A stretch of DNA of 64,000 bases, taken from Thioclava sp. GXIMD4216. GTDB lineage: Bacteria > Pseudomonadota > Alphaproteobacteria > Rhodobacterales > Rhodobacteraceae. The DNA lies in the NCBI RefSeq assembly GCF_037949285.1, contig NZ_CP149927.1:62001-126000 (forward strand), read 5' to 3'. A model generated the notes under the pieces. It ran no database searches, was not told where the DNA came from, and saw only the letters and a list, made by a program, of their open reading frames with translations. A program made the translations under genes and the position numbers. Positions 26,854 through 35,574 of the stretch are shown here, piece after piece; the first letter of the stretch is position 1, and each line of letters begins with the position of its first letter.

Positions 26854-27030
26854 ATGGAAGCACCTTTCAACGCCACCAGCTGGGACGGAGTGACCGGCGC
26901 GATCTATGCCGGATATGGCAGTGTCGAGGGCCTGTGGCTGATCGTCTGCCTGATCCTTGTGGTCATCGCGGTCATCGGCGGCTGGCGACATGAGGGCCAT
27001 GCCTACAGGGCCGTGACCCACAAAAAATGA
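26854..27030 (+). CDS. 58-residue single-TM peptide next to Amt
   Basis: AGGAG at 26841 is followed by an ATG opening a 58-codon frame that ends at TGA 27030, 24 bp after the amt stop. The product has a short soluble N-terminus (MEAPFNATSWDGVTG), one strongly hydrophobic helix (about residues 27-44) and a basic, His-rich tail ending THKK. Ribosome-binding site, operon position and a plausible membrane topology support it as a real gene. The function is not known; it may be a small partner of the Amt channel. Confidence 0.7.
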   Translation: MEAPFNATSWDGVTGAIYAGYGSVEGLWLIVCLILVVIAVIGGWRHEGHAYRAVTHKK

Positions 27031-27037
27031 TGATGGT

Positions 27038-27058
27038 GTCCGGACTACGGGTCCGGAC
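27038..27058 (+). terminator. Intercistronic stem-loop before dmmD
   Basis: Two copies of GTCCGGAC (a palindrome in itself) pair across a 5-base loop, 7 bp after the small peptide gene, followed by CCTTTCCCT. It may partly terminate, or stabilise the upstream amt message. Confidence 0.45.
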
Positions 27059-27096
27059 CCTTTCCCTCACATCTTCCCTAACATCAGGACGAACAC

Positions 27097-28230
27097 ATGA
27101 CCGCATCGTGGAGATTTTCCGCGCTGGCCGACCGTCATCGCGCGCTTGGCTCTCAGCTAGAAGACTGGAGCGGGATGGGCACCGCCTGGACCTATGACAA
27201 GGACCAGACCGAGGAGTACATGGCCATCCGCACCAAAGCCGGTGTGATGGATGTTTCGGGGCTCAAGAAGGTCCATGTCATCGGGCCGCATGCCTCCCAT
27301 ATCATCAACCGTGCCGTCACCCGCGAGATCGAGGCGCTCAAACCCGGACGGTCCACCTATGCGACCATGCTCAACGAGCAGGGCAAGTTCATTGATGACT
27401 GCGTGGTCTATCGCACCGGCCCGCATGCGTTCATGGTGGTGCATGGCTCGGGCCTCGGCTTCGAGGCGCTCACGATGGCGGCCTATGGGCGCAATGCCGC
27501 CGTGCTGTTTGACGATGATCTGCACGACATCTCGCTGCAGGGGCCCTTGGCGGTGGACTATCTGGAGGCACATGTGCCGGGCCTTCGCGATGTGGCCTAT
27601 TTCAGCCATATCCAGACCACACTGTTCGGCAAACCGGTCATGCTGTCACGCACCGGCTATACCGGCGAACGCGGCTACGAGATTTTCTGTCGCAGGCAGG
27701 ATGCCTGTCTGATCTGGGACACCATCGTGGCCGAAGGGGCCGCAATAGGGATCATCCCGACGCGTTTTACCACACTCGATCTGCTGCGCGCCGAAAGCCA
27801 GCTGCTGTTCTTTCCCTATGACAATTCGGAAATGTATCCGTTTGAAGACGAACCCTGCGGTGACACGCTATGGGAGCTGGGGCTGGACTTCACCGTCTCC
27901 AAGGGCAAGACCGGCTTTCGCGGTGCCGAAGAGCATTACCGCCTGAAGGGCAAGGAACGGTTCAAGATCTATGGCGTGAAGCTCGAAGGCACGCAGCCCG
28001 CGGTCGAAGGGGCCCCCTTGCTGAAAGACGGCAAGAAGGTGGGGGTTGTGACCATTTCGATGCATTCGCCGCTGAACAACCATACGGTGGGCATGGCGCG
28101 GATGCCGGTGGACTGCGCCGTGCCGGGCACGCCGCTCGTCGTGCAGAACCCGACCGGCGAGATCCGCGCGGTGGCCGCCAAGATGCCTTTCCACGATCCG
28201 CAGAAACTGCGCCGCACAGCCAAAGGCTAG
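27097..28230 (+). CDS. dmmD: DmmD, GcvT-like aminomethyltransferase of dimethylamine oxidation
   Basis: The 377-residue protein is of the GcvT family. The GcvT folate-binding domain includes the stretches GVMDVSGLKKVHVIGPHA and SRTGYTGERGYEIF, and the C-terminal barrel contains LEGTQPAVEGAPL. In Roseobacters dmmD is the first gene of dmmDABC and is thought to move the formaldehyde unit to tetrahydrofolate. It is related to the C-terminal half of Tdm in this same window. The following genes match dmmA, dmmB and dmmC in order, which supports the symbol. Confidence 0.88.
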   Translation: MTASWRFSALADRHRALGSQLEDWSGMGTAWTYDKDQTEEYMAIRTKAGVMDVSGLKKVHVIGPHASHIINRAVTREIEALKPGRSTYATMLNEQGKFIDDCVVYRTGPHAFMVVHGSGLGFEALTMAAYGRNAAVLFDDDLHDISLQGPLAVDYLEAHVPGLRDVAYFSHIQTTLFGKPVMLSRTGYTGERGYEIFCRRQDACLIWDTIVAEGAAIGIIPTRFTTLDLLRAESQLLFFPYDNSEMYPFEDEPCGDTLWELGLDFTVSKGKTGFRGAEEHYRLKGKERFKIYGVKLEGTQPAVEGAPLLKDGKKVGVVTISMHSPLNNHTVGMARMPVDCAVPGTPLVVQNPTGEIRAVAAKMPFHDPQKLRRTAKG

Positions 28231-28305
28231 GGCCCGCCCCACTGCGACCCGCCCCGCGCGCGTGATCGCCGCATGACGTGACATGCTTCCAGAAGAAGGT
28301 CTTTC

Positions 28306-28905
28306 ATGGCAACCGCATTCACCCCCTCCATCGCCACCCGCCCGACCTACGGGACATTGCAGCCGCCCTGCGGTGCTCCGCTTCTTTGTGTGGCGGATGG
28401 CGCGGGTGGGGCTGCCCTTCTGGCCCTGTCCGAGCATATCCCCGGCTGTCTCGAACAGGCGCATATCCTCTTCATACCGCAAGACAGCCCCGATGGCCCG
28501 AAACTTGCCGCCCTGCCCTGCCGCAGCTATGGCGAGGCACCCGATCTGGCCGCCGCCCTGCCACGGCTGGACCGGCTTCTGGCACAGGCAAGCGTCGCCA
28601 CCCGCCTGTGCCTTGCGGGCAGCGAAGGGCTGATCGGCAGGGTCAGCGCCCGCGCGCTTGGCGCGGGCATCGCCGCCGAGATGATCCAGACCGAGCATCG
28701 CGGCCATATCGCACGGGCGGTGCAATGCGTGCATTGCAAAGGGGTTACCGAAGATGTGCTGACCGATCCGTTCATATGCGCCCATTGCGGTCTGGCGCTG
28801 TTCGTACGCGACCATTTCTCGCGCCGACTGGGCGTGTTTCAGGGCGTCTGTGTCGATGCCGAAACCCCCGGCCAGAGGCCGGACCCGCAGGAGATCCGTC
28901 CATGA
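28306..28905 (+). CDS. dmmA: Dimethylamine monooxygenase subunit DmmA
   Basis: The 199-residue subunit has a C-terminal zinc-ribbon-like motif (CVHC at about 144 and CAHC at about 161, with FVRDHFSRRLGVFQGV after it), characteristic of DmmA-like proteins. The N-terminal domain has no motif I can name. The stop codon overlaps the dmmB start (ATGA), so the subunits are translationally coupled. It is one of three subunits that demethylate dimethylamine to methylamine and formaldehyde. Confidence 0.85.
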   Translation: MATAFTPSIATRPTYGTLQPPCGAPLLCVADGAGGAALLALSEHIPGCLEQAHILFIPQDSPDGPKLAALPCRSYGEAPDLAAALPRLDRLLAQASVATRLCLAGSEGLIGRVSARALGAGIAAEMIQTEHRGHIARAVQCVHCKGVTEDVLTDPFICAHCGLALFVRDHFSRRLGVFQGVCVDAETPGQRPDPQEIRP

Positions 28906-29843
28906 CCGCCCTATCGCTGACCGTCACACGGGTGCAGGCCCTGACGCCGCAGGTCAAACTCTTCCGTTTCGAGGCCGCAACCCCGCTGCCGCTTTTCTCG
29001 GGCGGCGCCCATATCGTGGTCGAGATGCCCGATGGCGACGTGCTGCGGCGCAACTCCTATTCGCTGATTTCCGACCCGCATGACCCTTCGGGCTACGAGA
29101 TCGCGGTCCGGCTGGACCCGCAAGGGCGGGGCGGCTCGCGGTTCCTGCACGAGAAAGTGCGCGAGGGAGATCGCCTTCGGGTGTCGATGCCCGCAAACCT
29201 TTTTGCCATCGATCCGCGCGCCAAACGCCATCTGCTGATCGCGGGAGGCATCGGCATCACGCCGTTTCTGGCGCAGATCCGGCAGCTTGACCGGCTCAAT
29301 CTGGATTGGGCGCTGCATTATGCCGCCCCCTCGCGCAAGGAGGCCGCAGCACTGGGCCTGCTGCCCCGATCCTCCCGCATCTCGTTGCATTTCTCGGACG
29401 AGGGCAACCGCATGGATCTGGCCACGTTACTGGACGGGCAACCCGCCGGAACCCATGTGTTCTGCTGTGGGCCGGAGGGGTTGATCACGGCAGTGGAAGC
29501 CACGGCGGCACGTCTGGGATGGCCGCAGTCGCATCTGCATTCCGAAGCCTTTGCTGCCCCGCCACCGGGGGCTGCTTTCTCGGTCACGCTAGGGCGTTCG
29601 GGCAGGACATTGACCGTCGGGCCGCATCAGAGCCTGCTTGAGGCGATCGAGGCGGCGGATGTGCCCATTGACTGGTCCTGCCGTGGCGGGGCCTGCGGTC
29701 GCTGCGAAACGGCGGTGCGCGCGTGCCACGGGCGCATCCTGCACCATGATCACTGGCTCAGCGAAGACGAACGCGCCGCACAGACCAAGATCATGCCCTG
29801 CATGTCGCGCTTTCTCGGCGAAGACCTCACCCTCGATCTGTAA
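28902..29843 (+). CDS. dmmB: Dimethylamine monooxygenase reductase subunit DmmB
   Basis: The 313-residue reductase starts at ATG 28902, overlapping the dmmA stop; the frame is open further upstream but that is shadow sequence. It resembles phthalate dioxygenase reductase: a flavin-binding domain (RRNSYSLISDP, about residues 48-58), an NAD-binding domain (LLIAGGIGITPFLAQI, about 109-124) and a C-terminal [2Fe-2S] plant-type ferredoxin (CRGGACGRC with a later Cys in MPCMSRF). It passes electrons from NAD(P)H to the oxygenase subunit. Confidence 0.92.
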   Translation: MTALSLTVTRVQALTPQVKLFRFEAATPLPLFSGGAHIVVEMPDGDVLRRNSYSLISDPHDPSGYEIAVRLDPQGRGGSRFLHEKVREGDRLRVSMPANLFAIDPRAKRHLLIAGGIGITPFLAQIRQLDRLNLDWALHYAAPSRKEAAALGLLPRSSRISLHFSDEGNRMDLATLLDGQPAGTHVFCCGPEGLITAVEATAARLGWPQSHLHSEAFAAPPPGAAFSVTLGRSGRTLTVGPHQSLLEAIEAADVPIDWSCRGGACGRCETAVRACHGRILHHDHWLSEDERAAQTKIMPCMSRFLGEDLTLDL

Positions 29844-29852
29844 GGACATCCC

Positions 29853-30920
29853 ATGACTTTGCGCTTCAATGACGAGACCTTCCGTGGCGATTACACCTTC
29901 TACAACTCGCCACAGGCCATCCGCCGTTTTCCCTTCCCCTTCGACCAAGACAGCTACATGTATTCGGTCAATATCGAACAGCATCCGGGCGGCCCGACCG
30001 GCACGCCCTTCGAGTTTGCCTTCGATGTCGATGAACATTACGTCTCCGAGATGCGGGACCGCGAGATCACTCTGGCGCAGGACCCGCTGCGCTGCCAGTC
30101 GCTGCCACATATGGAGCTGGCCGGTTGGGATCTGCTGGAATGCATCATGCAGGCCAAGGCGCGCGACTATCCCGAGCTGTTCACGCTCAATCGTGACGGA
30201 GACCGCTGGCACTGGATCAACCGCCCTCTCGGCATCGAGCAGCGCTTTACCTTTCTGGAGGCCGCGACCCTGCCCTATGGCCCGATGGAATATATTACCC
30301 GTCAGGCCCAAGGCGATTTCGCGCTGCTGCATGAACGCGAGGGCAATCTGTGGATGGATGCCGGTATGATCACCAGTCAGGCCGATTGGTCGCTGGATTT
30401 CGATATCGGCATGAACTTCTTCGAATGGCACGCCCCCGTACCGAAAGCCGGAGAGATGGGGGTGTTTACCAAGGCGCTGAAATTCCTGCTGGCGGTGCAG
30501 CAGGGCCAGAGCTATCGCCGCCTCAACTGGACCATGACGGTCAATCCACGCCTTGACACCAGCCCCGAAAACTATCCGCATTGGGGACCGGAGAAACGCA
30601 CACTCACCGCCGAGAATGTCGGGCGCAAACAGTTCCTGCGGGTCGAATTGCAATCCTTCCTCCGCCTGCCGCGCTCGAATGCGCTGGTATTCCCGATCCG
30701 TTGCTATCTGCTGAGCCTCGAAGATATCTGCACCCAGCCCAAATGGGCCCGCCGCCTGCACCGCGTGCTGCGCGATCTCGATCCGGCGCTGGCCGAGTAT
30801 AAAGGCTTTGCCGTGAATCGCGATCTGATCGTAGACTATCTGGCGCGCTTCGATGACGGGGCCGAGACCTCGGCGGGGATCTTCCCCGACACGCTCCCTG
30901 TCCCTCCAACCCCTTCGTAA
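29853..30920 (+). CDS. dmmC: Dimethylamine monooxygenase subunit DmmC (DUF3445)
   Basis: The 355-residue protein is of the DUF3445 family. Recognisable stretches are FDVDEHYVSEMRDRE, the NRPLGIEQRFTF region and the C-terminal YLLSLEDICTQP. The family is reported to carry the oxygenase function, with haem in characterised homologues, but no ligand can be assigned by eye here. The gene starts 9 bp after dmmB. With dmmDAB it completes the four-gene set found in Roseobacter-clade bacteria. Confidence 0.88.
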   Translation: MTLRFNDETFRGDYTFYNSPQAIRRFPFPFDQDSYMYSVNIEQHPGGPTGTPFEFAFDVDEHYVSEMRDREITLAQDPLRCQSLPHMELAGWDLLECIMQAKARDYPELFTLNRDGDRWHWINRPLGIEQRFTFLEAATLPYGPMEYITRQAQGDFALLHEREGNLWMDAGMITSQADWSLDFDIGMNFFEWHAPVPKAGEMGVFTKALKFLLAVQQGQSYRRLNWTMTVNPRLDTSPENYPHWGPEKRTLTAENVGRKQFLRVELQSFLRLPRSNALVFPIRCYLLSLEDICTQPKWARRLHRVLRDLDPALAEYKGFAVNRDLIVDYLARFDDGAETSAGIFPDTLPVPPTPS

Positions 30921-30929
30921 AGGAGCCCA

Positions 30930-31250
30930 ATGGCCTGGTTCATTCTGTTTTGCGCAGGCATCCTTGAAACCGTCTGGGCGTTCTATATGAAAAAATCCGA
31001 CGGTTTCACCCTGCTTGTTCCCAGCATCATCACCGTCCTCACCATGATCGCAAGTTTCGCCTTGCTGGCGGTGGCGATGAAATCCCTGCCTCTGGGCACG
31101 GCCTATGCCGTCTGGACGGGTATCGGCACCGCAGGGGCCGTGGTGGCGGGGATAGCGTTTCTGGGCGAACAGGCCACAGCCGCACGGCTGATCGCCGTGG
31201 CCAGCATCCTCTTTGGCATCGTGCTGCTGAAGCTTTGCGACGGAAAATAG
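30930..31250 (+). CDS. Small multidrug resistance protein, Gdx/SugE subtype
   Basis: The 106-residue, four-helix dual-topology transporter has the membrane Glu at residue 13 and the SugE/Gdx signature GTAYAVWTGIGTAG at about 57-70. Gdx proteins export guanidinium in exchange for protons, while EmrE-type relatives export quaternary ammonium. It starts 9 bp after dmmC, so it is in the dimethylamine operon, an unexpected partner. It might export guanidinium or amine analogues. Confidence 0.88.
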   Translation: MAWFILFCAGILETVWAFYMKKSDGFTLLVPSIITVLTMIASFALLAVAMKSLPLGTAYAVWTGIGTAGAVVAGIAFLGEQATAARLIAVASILFGIVLLKLCDGK

Positions 31251-31386
31251 GCGCCGGGTGTCCGGTCCTTGCCCTTGGTCCCTCCCTTAGGCCCCGAAGC
31301 GCCGACCGGCAGACAGGCCCTTGCGCGGGCGCGTCAAATCGGGACAGATAGCGCAGCGCAGAGGCGTTGCGCGCAGGCGGCAGGCG

Positions 31387-32289
31387 ATGGCATTCACACT
31401 CAAACAACTGCGGTATTTTATTGCTGTGGCCGAAACCGGCACCGTATCGGGGGCGGCGCAGGCGCTGGCGATCTCGCAATCGGCGGTGACCGAAGCCATC
31501 CGCGAACTGGAAACCGATCTGGGCGTGGCGCTGTTCACCCGCCATCCGCGCGGGCTGGACATCACCCATAAAGGGCACCAGTTCCTGCGCCATGCCACCG
31601 GCATCCTGGCCGGTGTCTCCGATGCCCGTCACGCCCTGACACAGGAAAGCGAGGCCCTGACCGGCACGTTGCATATCGGTGTGACCTCGCTGGTGGCAGG
31701 CTATGTGCTGTCGGATATTCTGGCCCGCTTCCGCCGCGCCAATCCGCAGGTCGAGGTGACCGCCCTTGAAGATAGCGGCGACTATCTCGAACATCTTCTG
31801 GTCGGCGGCGAGCTGGATGTGGCGGTGATGGTGGCTTCCAATATGCGCGACCGGATGGCGCTGCATACCGAAATCATCGACACATCTCCCTATCAGCTAT
31901 GGCTGCCCAACGGCCACGAGCTGACCACGCGCCCCTCGGTCTCTATCGAGGATCTCACCGATGCCCCGATGATCATGCTGAAAATCGACGAGATCGAAGA
32001 GGCCACGCGCAAGCTGCTTTCGGCCTTCGGGGCCCGCCCGCGGGTTGCCTTCCGCACCCGCTCGGTCGAGGCGGTCCGCTCGCTTGTGGCCACGGGGGCG
32101 GGAATCGCGCTGCTGCCCGAAATGGTCTACCGGCGCTGGTCGCTTGAGGGGGACCGCATCGTGTCGCGCGATGTGTCCGGAAGCCTACCAGTTGTGCAGG
32201 TTGGAACTGTCTGGCGCAAAGGTGCCCCGCTGAGCCGCGTCACAAGAGAATTTATTCTGACGGCACAAGCCCATAAAAACATGAAGTAA
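31387..32289 (+). CDS. LysR-family transcriptional regulator
   Basis: The 300-residue regulator starts at MAFTLKQLRYF. Its HTH covers about residues 4-60 (GTVSGAAQALAISQSAVTEA), followed by the usual effector-binding domain. It stands between the dmm genes and the polyamine importer, all on the same strand. A LysR-type T-N11-A dyad begins 6 bp after its stop and upstream of the importer, so it probably controls the importer and dehydrogenase. Confidence 0.9.
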   Translation: MAFTLKQLRYFIAVAETGTVSGAAQALAISQSAVTEAIRELETDLGVALFTRHPRGLDITHKGHQFLRHATGILAGVSDARHALTQESEALTGTLHIGVTSLVAGYVLSDILARFRRANPQVEVTALEDSGDYLEHLLVGGELDVAVMVASNMRDRMALHTEIIDTSPYQLWLPNGHELTTRPSVSIEDLTDAPMIMLKIDEIEEATRKLLSAFGARPRVAFRTRSVEAVRSLVATGAGIALLPEMVYRRWSLEGDRIVSRDVSGSLPVVQVGTVWRKGAPLSRVTREFILTAQAHKNMK

Positions 32290-32295
32290 TTCTTC

Positions 32296-32316
32296 GGTAT
32301 CGGCATTTCCGATACC
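32296..32316. promoter_or_regulatory. LysR-type T-N11-A operator of the polyamine importer
   Basis: GGTATCGG-N5-CCGATACC is a perfect 8-bp-arm dyad in which GTAT and ATAC are separated by 11 bp, the LysR consensus geometry. It lies just after the LysR gene and 91 bp before the binding protein start. It could instead act as a terminator, but no T run follows. Confidence 0.5.
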
Positions 32317-32407
32317 TGAAACCTGATAATTGAATTTGTGAAAGCAAAAGGAGTTTCACAGGGTTGTGTGCAAGGGAGCCGTGACTCCCGCTGCAACAGG
32401 GAAAGCC

Positions 32408-33574
32408 ATGATGAAACCGATTTTAAGCGCCTGTGTCTCGGGCCTTGCATTGCTTGCCGCAAGCTCCGTTCCGCTACAGGCGGCGGATATGCTGACCACG
32501 CTCGGACCGGGCGAAGGGACCGTCTCGATTGTCGCATGGCCGGGCTATATCGAGCGCGGCGAGACCGATCCGGACTATGACTGGGTGACCAAATTCGAAC
32601 AGAGCACGAATTGCAAGGTCGAGATCAAGACGGCCAATACCTCGGACGAGATGGTGGCCCTGATGAACGAGGGCGGCTTCGATCTGGTGACCGCGTCGGG
32701 CGATGCCTCGCTGCGGCTGATTGCGGGCGGACGTGTGCAGCCGATCAACACCGACCTCATTCCCAGCTGGTCGCGCGTGGATGACCGCCTGAAAGACGCG
32801 CCGTGGCATACGGTCAAGGGCGTACATTACGGCACCCCCTTCATGTGGGGGCCGAATGTCCTGATGTATAATACCGAGACCTTCCCCGACGCGCCCAAAA
32901 GCTGGGAGGTGGTCTTCAAGGCCATGACCTTGCCCGATGGCAAGGCCAATACAGGGCGGGTGCAGGCCTATGACGGGCCGATCTATATTGCCGATGCCGC
33001 GCTATATCTGATGGCCCACCAGCCCGAACTGGGCATCACCAGCCCCTACGAGCTGAACGAGGACCAATATGCCGCAGCCCTTGATCTGCTGCGTGGCCAG
33101 CGCAAACTCGTGTCGCGCTACTGGCATGATGCCTTCATCCAGATCGACGATTTCAAGAACGAGGGGGTCGTCGCATCATCGTCCTGGCCGTTCATGGTCA
33201 ACCTGCTGAAAGCCGACGGGGTGCCGGTCGCGTCGGTGATCCCCGAGGAAGGGGCGACCGGCTGGGCCGATACGCTGATGCTGCATTCCGAGGCCAAGCA
33301 TCCAAATTGCGCCTATGCCTTCATGGAGCATTCGCTCAATTCCAACCTCCAGTCCGATCTGTCGGTATGGTTCGGGGCCGTCCCTTCGGTGCCCTCGGCC
33401 TGCACCGACGGCTCCGGTAAACAGACCGCAGAGGGCTGCTCGGCCAATGGTCTGGACGATTTCGACCGGATCCGGTTCTGGCAAACGCCGGTATCCAGCT
33501 GTGAAAGTCAGGGCAATTGCGTGCCCTATTACCGCTGGGTCTCTGACTATATCGGTGTGATCGGCGGCCGCTGA
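32408..33574 (+). CDS. Polyamine-type ABC importer substrate-binding protein (YdcS-like)
   Basis: The 388-residue exported protein has a Sec signal at residues 1-24 (ending LQAADM) and a type II periplasmic-binding fold of the PotD/YdcS group (VSIVAWPGYIERGETDPDYD). It starts at ATG 32408, with a second ATG just after. ABC ATPase, two permeases and an aminobutyraldehyde dehydrogenase follow in the order of E. coli ydcSTUVW, so putrescine or a related diamine is the likely ligand. An extra Cys-rich C-terminus (ACTDGSGKQTAEGCSANG) is present. Confidence 0.88.
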   Translation: MMKPILSACVSGLALLAASSVPLQAADMLTTLGPGEGTVSIVAWPGYIERGETDPDYDWVTKFEQSTNCKVEIKTANTSDEMVALMNEGGFDLVTASGDASLRLIAGGRVQPINTDLIPSWSRVDDRLKDAPWHTVKGVHYGTPFMWGPNVLMYNTETFPDAPKSWEVVFKAMTLPDGKANTGRVQAYDGPIYIADAALYLMAHQPELGITSPYELNEDQYAAALDLLRGQRKLVSRYWHDAFIQIDDFKNEGVVASSSWPFMVNLLKADGVPVASVIPEEGATGWADTLMLHSEAKHPNCAYAFMEHSLNSNLQSDLSVWFGAVPSVPSACTDGSGKQTAEGCSANGLDDFDRIRFWQTPVSSCESQGNCVPYYRWVSDYIGVIGGR

Positions 33575-33586
33575 TCACATCAGATT

Positions 33587-33619
33587 TGCCCGAACCCCTT
33601 TCCCCTGTGGGTTCGGGCA
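33587..33619 (+). terminator. Intercistronic stem-loop after the binding protein gene
   Basis: TGCCCGAACCC pairs perfectly over 11 bp with GGGTTCGGGCA around an 11-base loop. The position after a binding-protein gene and before the ATPase is typical of structures that keep the binding protein more abundant than the membrane parts. Confidence 0.6.
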
Positions 33620-33640
33620 TCCCTGCCTGAAAGACCAAAC

Positions 33641-34624
33641 ATGACAGATGCTGTAACCTTCCGGGGCGTGTCACGCCATTTCGGACCCGTCAAGGCCGTG
33701 GACGAGGTCGACCTGTCGATCCGCGACGAAGAATTTTTCGCCATGCTGGGGCCGTCCGGCTCTGGCAAGACCACCTGCCTGCGGCTGATTGCCGGTTTCG
33801 AGCAACCCACCGCAGGCCATATCGCAATTTTCGGCGAACGCGCCGAGGGCGTGCCGCCCTATCTGCGCAACGTCAATACCGTTTTCCAGAATTACGCGCT
33901 CTTCCCGCATATGAATGTGCGCGACAATGTGGCCTTCGGGCTGCGCGTCAAAGGGATCGGCAAGGCCGAGCGTCACCGTGCCGCCGAAGAGGCGCTGGAG
34001 CTGGTCGAGCTGGGCGGCTATGGCCAGCGCCGCGCGGGCGCGCTGTCTGGTGGACAGCGCCAGCGCGTGGCATTGGCCCGTGCCTTGGTCAACAAACCCC
34101 GTGTGGTCCTGCTGGACGAACCGCTGGGCGCGCTGGACCTGAAGCTGCGCGAGCAGATGCAGGAAGAGCTTCGCAAATTGCAACGCGCGCTCGGACTGAC
34201 CTTCGTATTCGTCACCCATGATCAGGACGAGGCGCTCTCGATGGCGGATCGGGTGGCGGTGTTTGCTCATGGCAAAATCCAGCAGGTCGGCAGCGCGGAA
34301 GAGATCTACCGCCGCCCCAATACCCGTTTCGTGGCGGATTTCGTCGGCTCTTCCAACGTGCTTCCGGCCGATCTGGCAGGAGGCGGACCGGCGGGACAAT
34401 GGGCGTCGTTGCGGCCCGAGGATATCGTGCTTGATCCGGCAGGGCGTGCGGCCACGGTGCGCGGGCGGTTCTTCCACGGGCGCGTCACCAAACTGGTGCT
34501 GGATCTGAACGGCCAGAGCCTGACCGCGCTGGTTCCCGCCCGCGAGGATGCGCCGCAGATCGGCGAAACCACCGCGATCTCGTGGGACCCTGCGCGGGTG
34601 CATATCATGGAGCGCGACGGATGA
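33641..34624 (+). CDS. Polyamine-type ABC importer ATPase (PotA/YdcT-like)
   Basis: The 327-residue ATPase has Walker A GPSGSGKTT at about residues 37-45, signature LSGGQRQRVA at about 135-144 and Walker B VVLLDEPLGALD, followed by a C-terminal TOBE-type regulatory domain (WASLRPEDIVLDPAGRA). The last codon overlaps the next permease start (ATGA). It energises uptake by the two permeases downstream. Confidence 0.93.
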   Translation: MTDAVTFRGVSRHFGPVKAVDEVDLSIRDEEFFAMLGPSGSGKTTCLRLIAGFEQPTAGHIAIFGERAEGVPPYLRNVNTVFQNYALFPHMNVRDNVAFGLRVKGIGKAERHRAAEEALELVELGGYGQRRAGALSGGQRQRVALARALVNKPRVVLLDEPLGALDLKLREQMQEELRKLQRALGLTFVFVTHDQDEALSMADRVAVFAHGKIQQVGSAEEIYRRPNTRFVADFVGSSNVLPADLAGGGPAGQWASLRPEDIVLDPAGRAATVRGRFFHGRVTKLVLDLNGQSLTALVPAREDAPQIGETTAISWDPARVHIMERDG

Positions 34625-35574
34625 GCGCGCCCCTGTCGCAAGCCGCGATCTTCCGCCCGCGCTCCGGCCTTCTGGCACGGCTGATCGACTGGATCATCCG
34701 CCATCCGAGAATGTTCGTCTTTCTGATGGTGCTGCCCATCACGCTCTGGCTGGGCATCGTCTATATCGGCGCGCTTCTTGCCTTACTGCTGCAGAGCTTT
34801 TTCGCGATCGACGAGTTTTCCGGCGTCATCGTGCATGAGTTCACTCTGAAGACCTATGGCGAGCTTCTGCGCCCCTATAATCTTGACATCATCCTGCGCA
34901 CGGTCTGCATGGCCGGCGCCGTCACGCTGGCGGCAGCCGTTCTGGCCTTTCCCATCGCCTATTTTGCCGCCCGCTACGCCAAGGGCAAATGGAAGGCACT
35001 GTTTTACATCGGGGTCATGCTACCGCTCTGGTCCAGCTATCTGGTCAAAGTCTATGCGTGGAAACTGGTGCTGGCCAAGGAAGGCATCCTGAACTGGGTC
35101 TTTGCCAAACTGCATCTGACATGGCTTCTCGAGGCTGTGCTGGCGATCCCCGTCATCGGGGGCAACTCGCTCTCGGTCAGCTATCTGGGCACCTTCCTTG
35201 TCTTTCTCTATATCTGGCTACCCTATATGATCATTCCGGTACAGGCCGCCTTGGAACGTGTCTCGCAAGACCTGACCGAAGCGGCAGCAGATCTGGGGGC
35301 CACCCCAAGACAGAGCTTCCGGCTGGTCCTGTTTCCGCTGGCTTTGCCGGGGGTGGTCGCAGGATCCATCTTCACCTTTTCGCTGACACTCGGCGATTAC
35401 ATCGTTCCGCAGATCGTCGGTAACTCGCGCCTGTTCATCGGTCAGGCGGTCTATACCCAGCAGGGCACCGCCGGAAATATCCCGCTCGCGGCGGCGTTCA
35501 CTGTGGTGCCGATCGTGATCATGGGAATCTACCTGTGGGGCGCGCGCAAAATGGGAGCTTTCGATGCACTCTGA
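34621..35574 (+). CDS. Polyamine-type ABC permease (PotB/YdcU-like)
   Basis: The 317-residue permease starts at [11 protein letters not shown], overlapping the ATPase stop; the longer open frame is shadow of the ATPase gene. Six membrane helices and the EAA loop ([21 protein letters not shown], about residues 220-240) identify it as a binding-protein-dependent permease of the polyamine group. It overlaps the second permease by 11 bp. Confidence 0.92.
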   Translation: MSAPLSQAAIFRPRSGLLARLIDWIIRHPRMFVFLMVLPITLWLGIVYIGALLALLLQSFFAIDEFSGVIVHEFTLKTYGELLRPYNLDIILRTVCMAGAVTLAAAVLAFPIAYFAARYAKGKWKALFYIGVMLPLWSSYLVKVYAWKLVLAKEGILNWVFAKLHLTWLLEAVLAIPVIGGNSLSVSYLGTFLVFLYIWLPYMIIPVQAALERVSQDLTEAAADLGATPRQSFRLVLFPLALPGVVAGSIFTFSLTLGDYIVPQIVGNSRLFIGQAVYTQQGTAGNIPLAAAFTVVPIVIMGIYLWGARKMGAFDAL

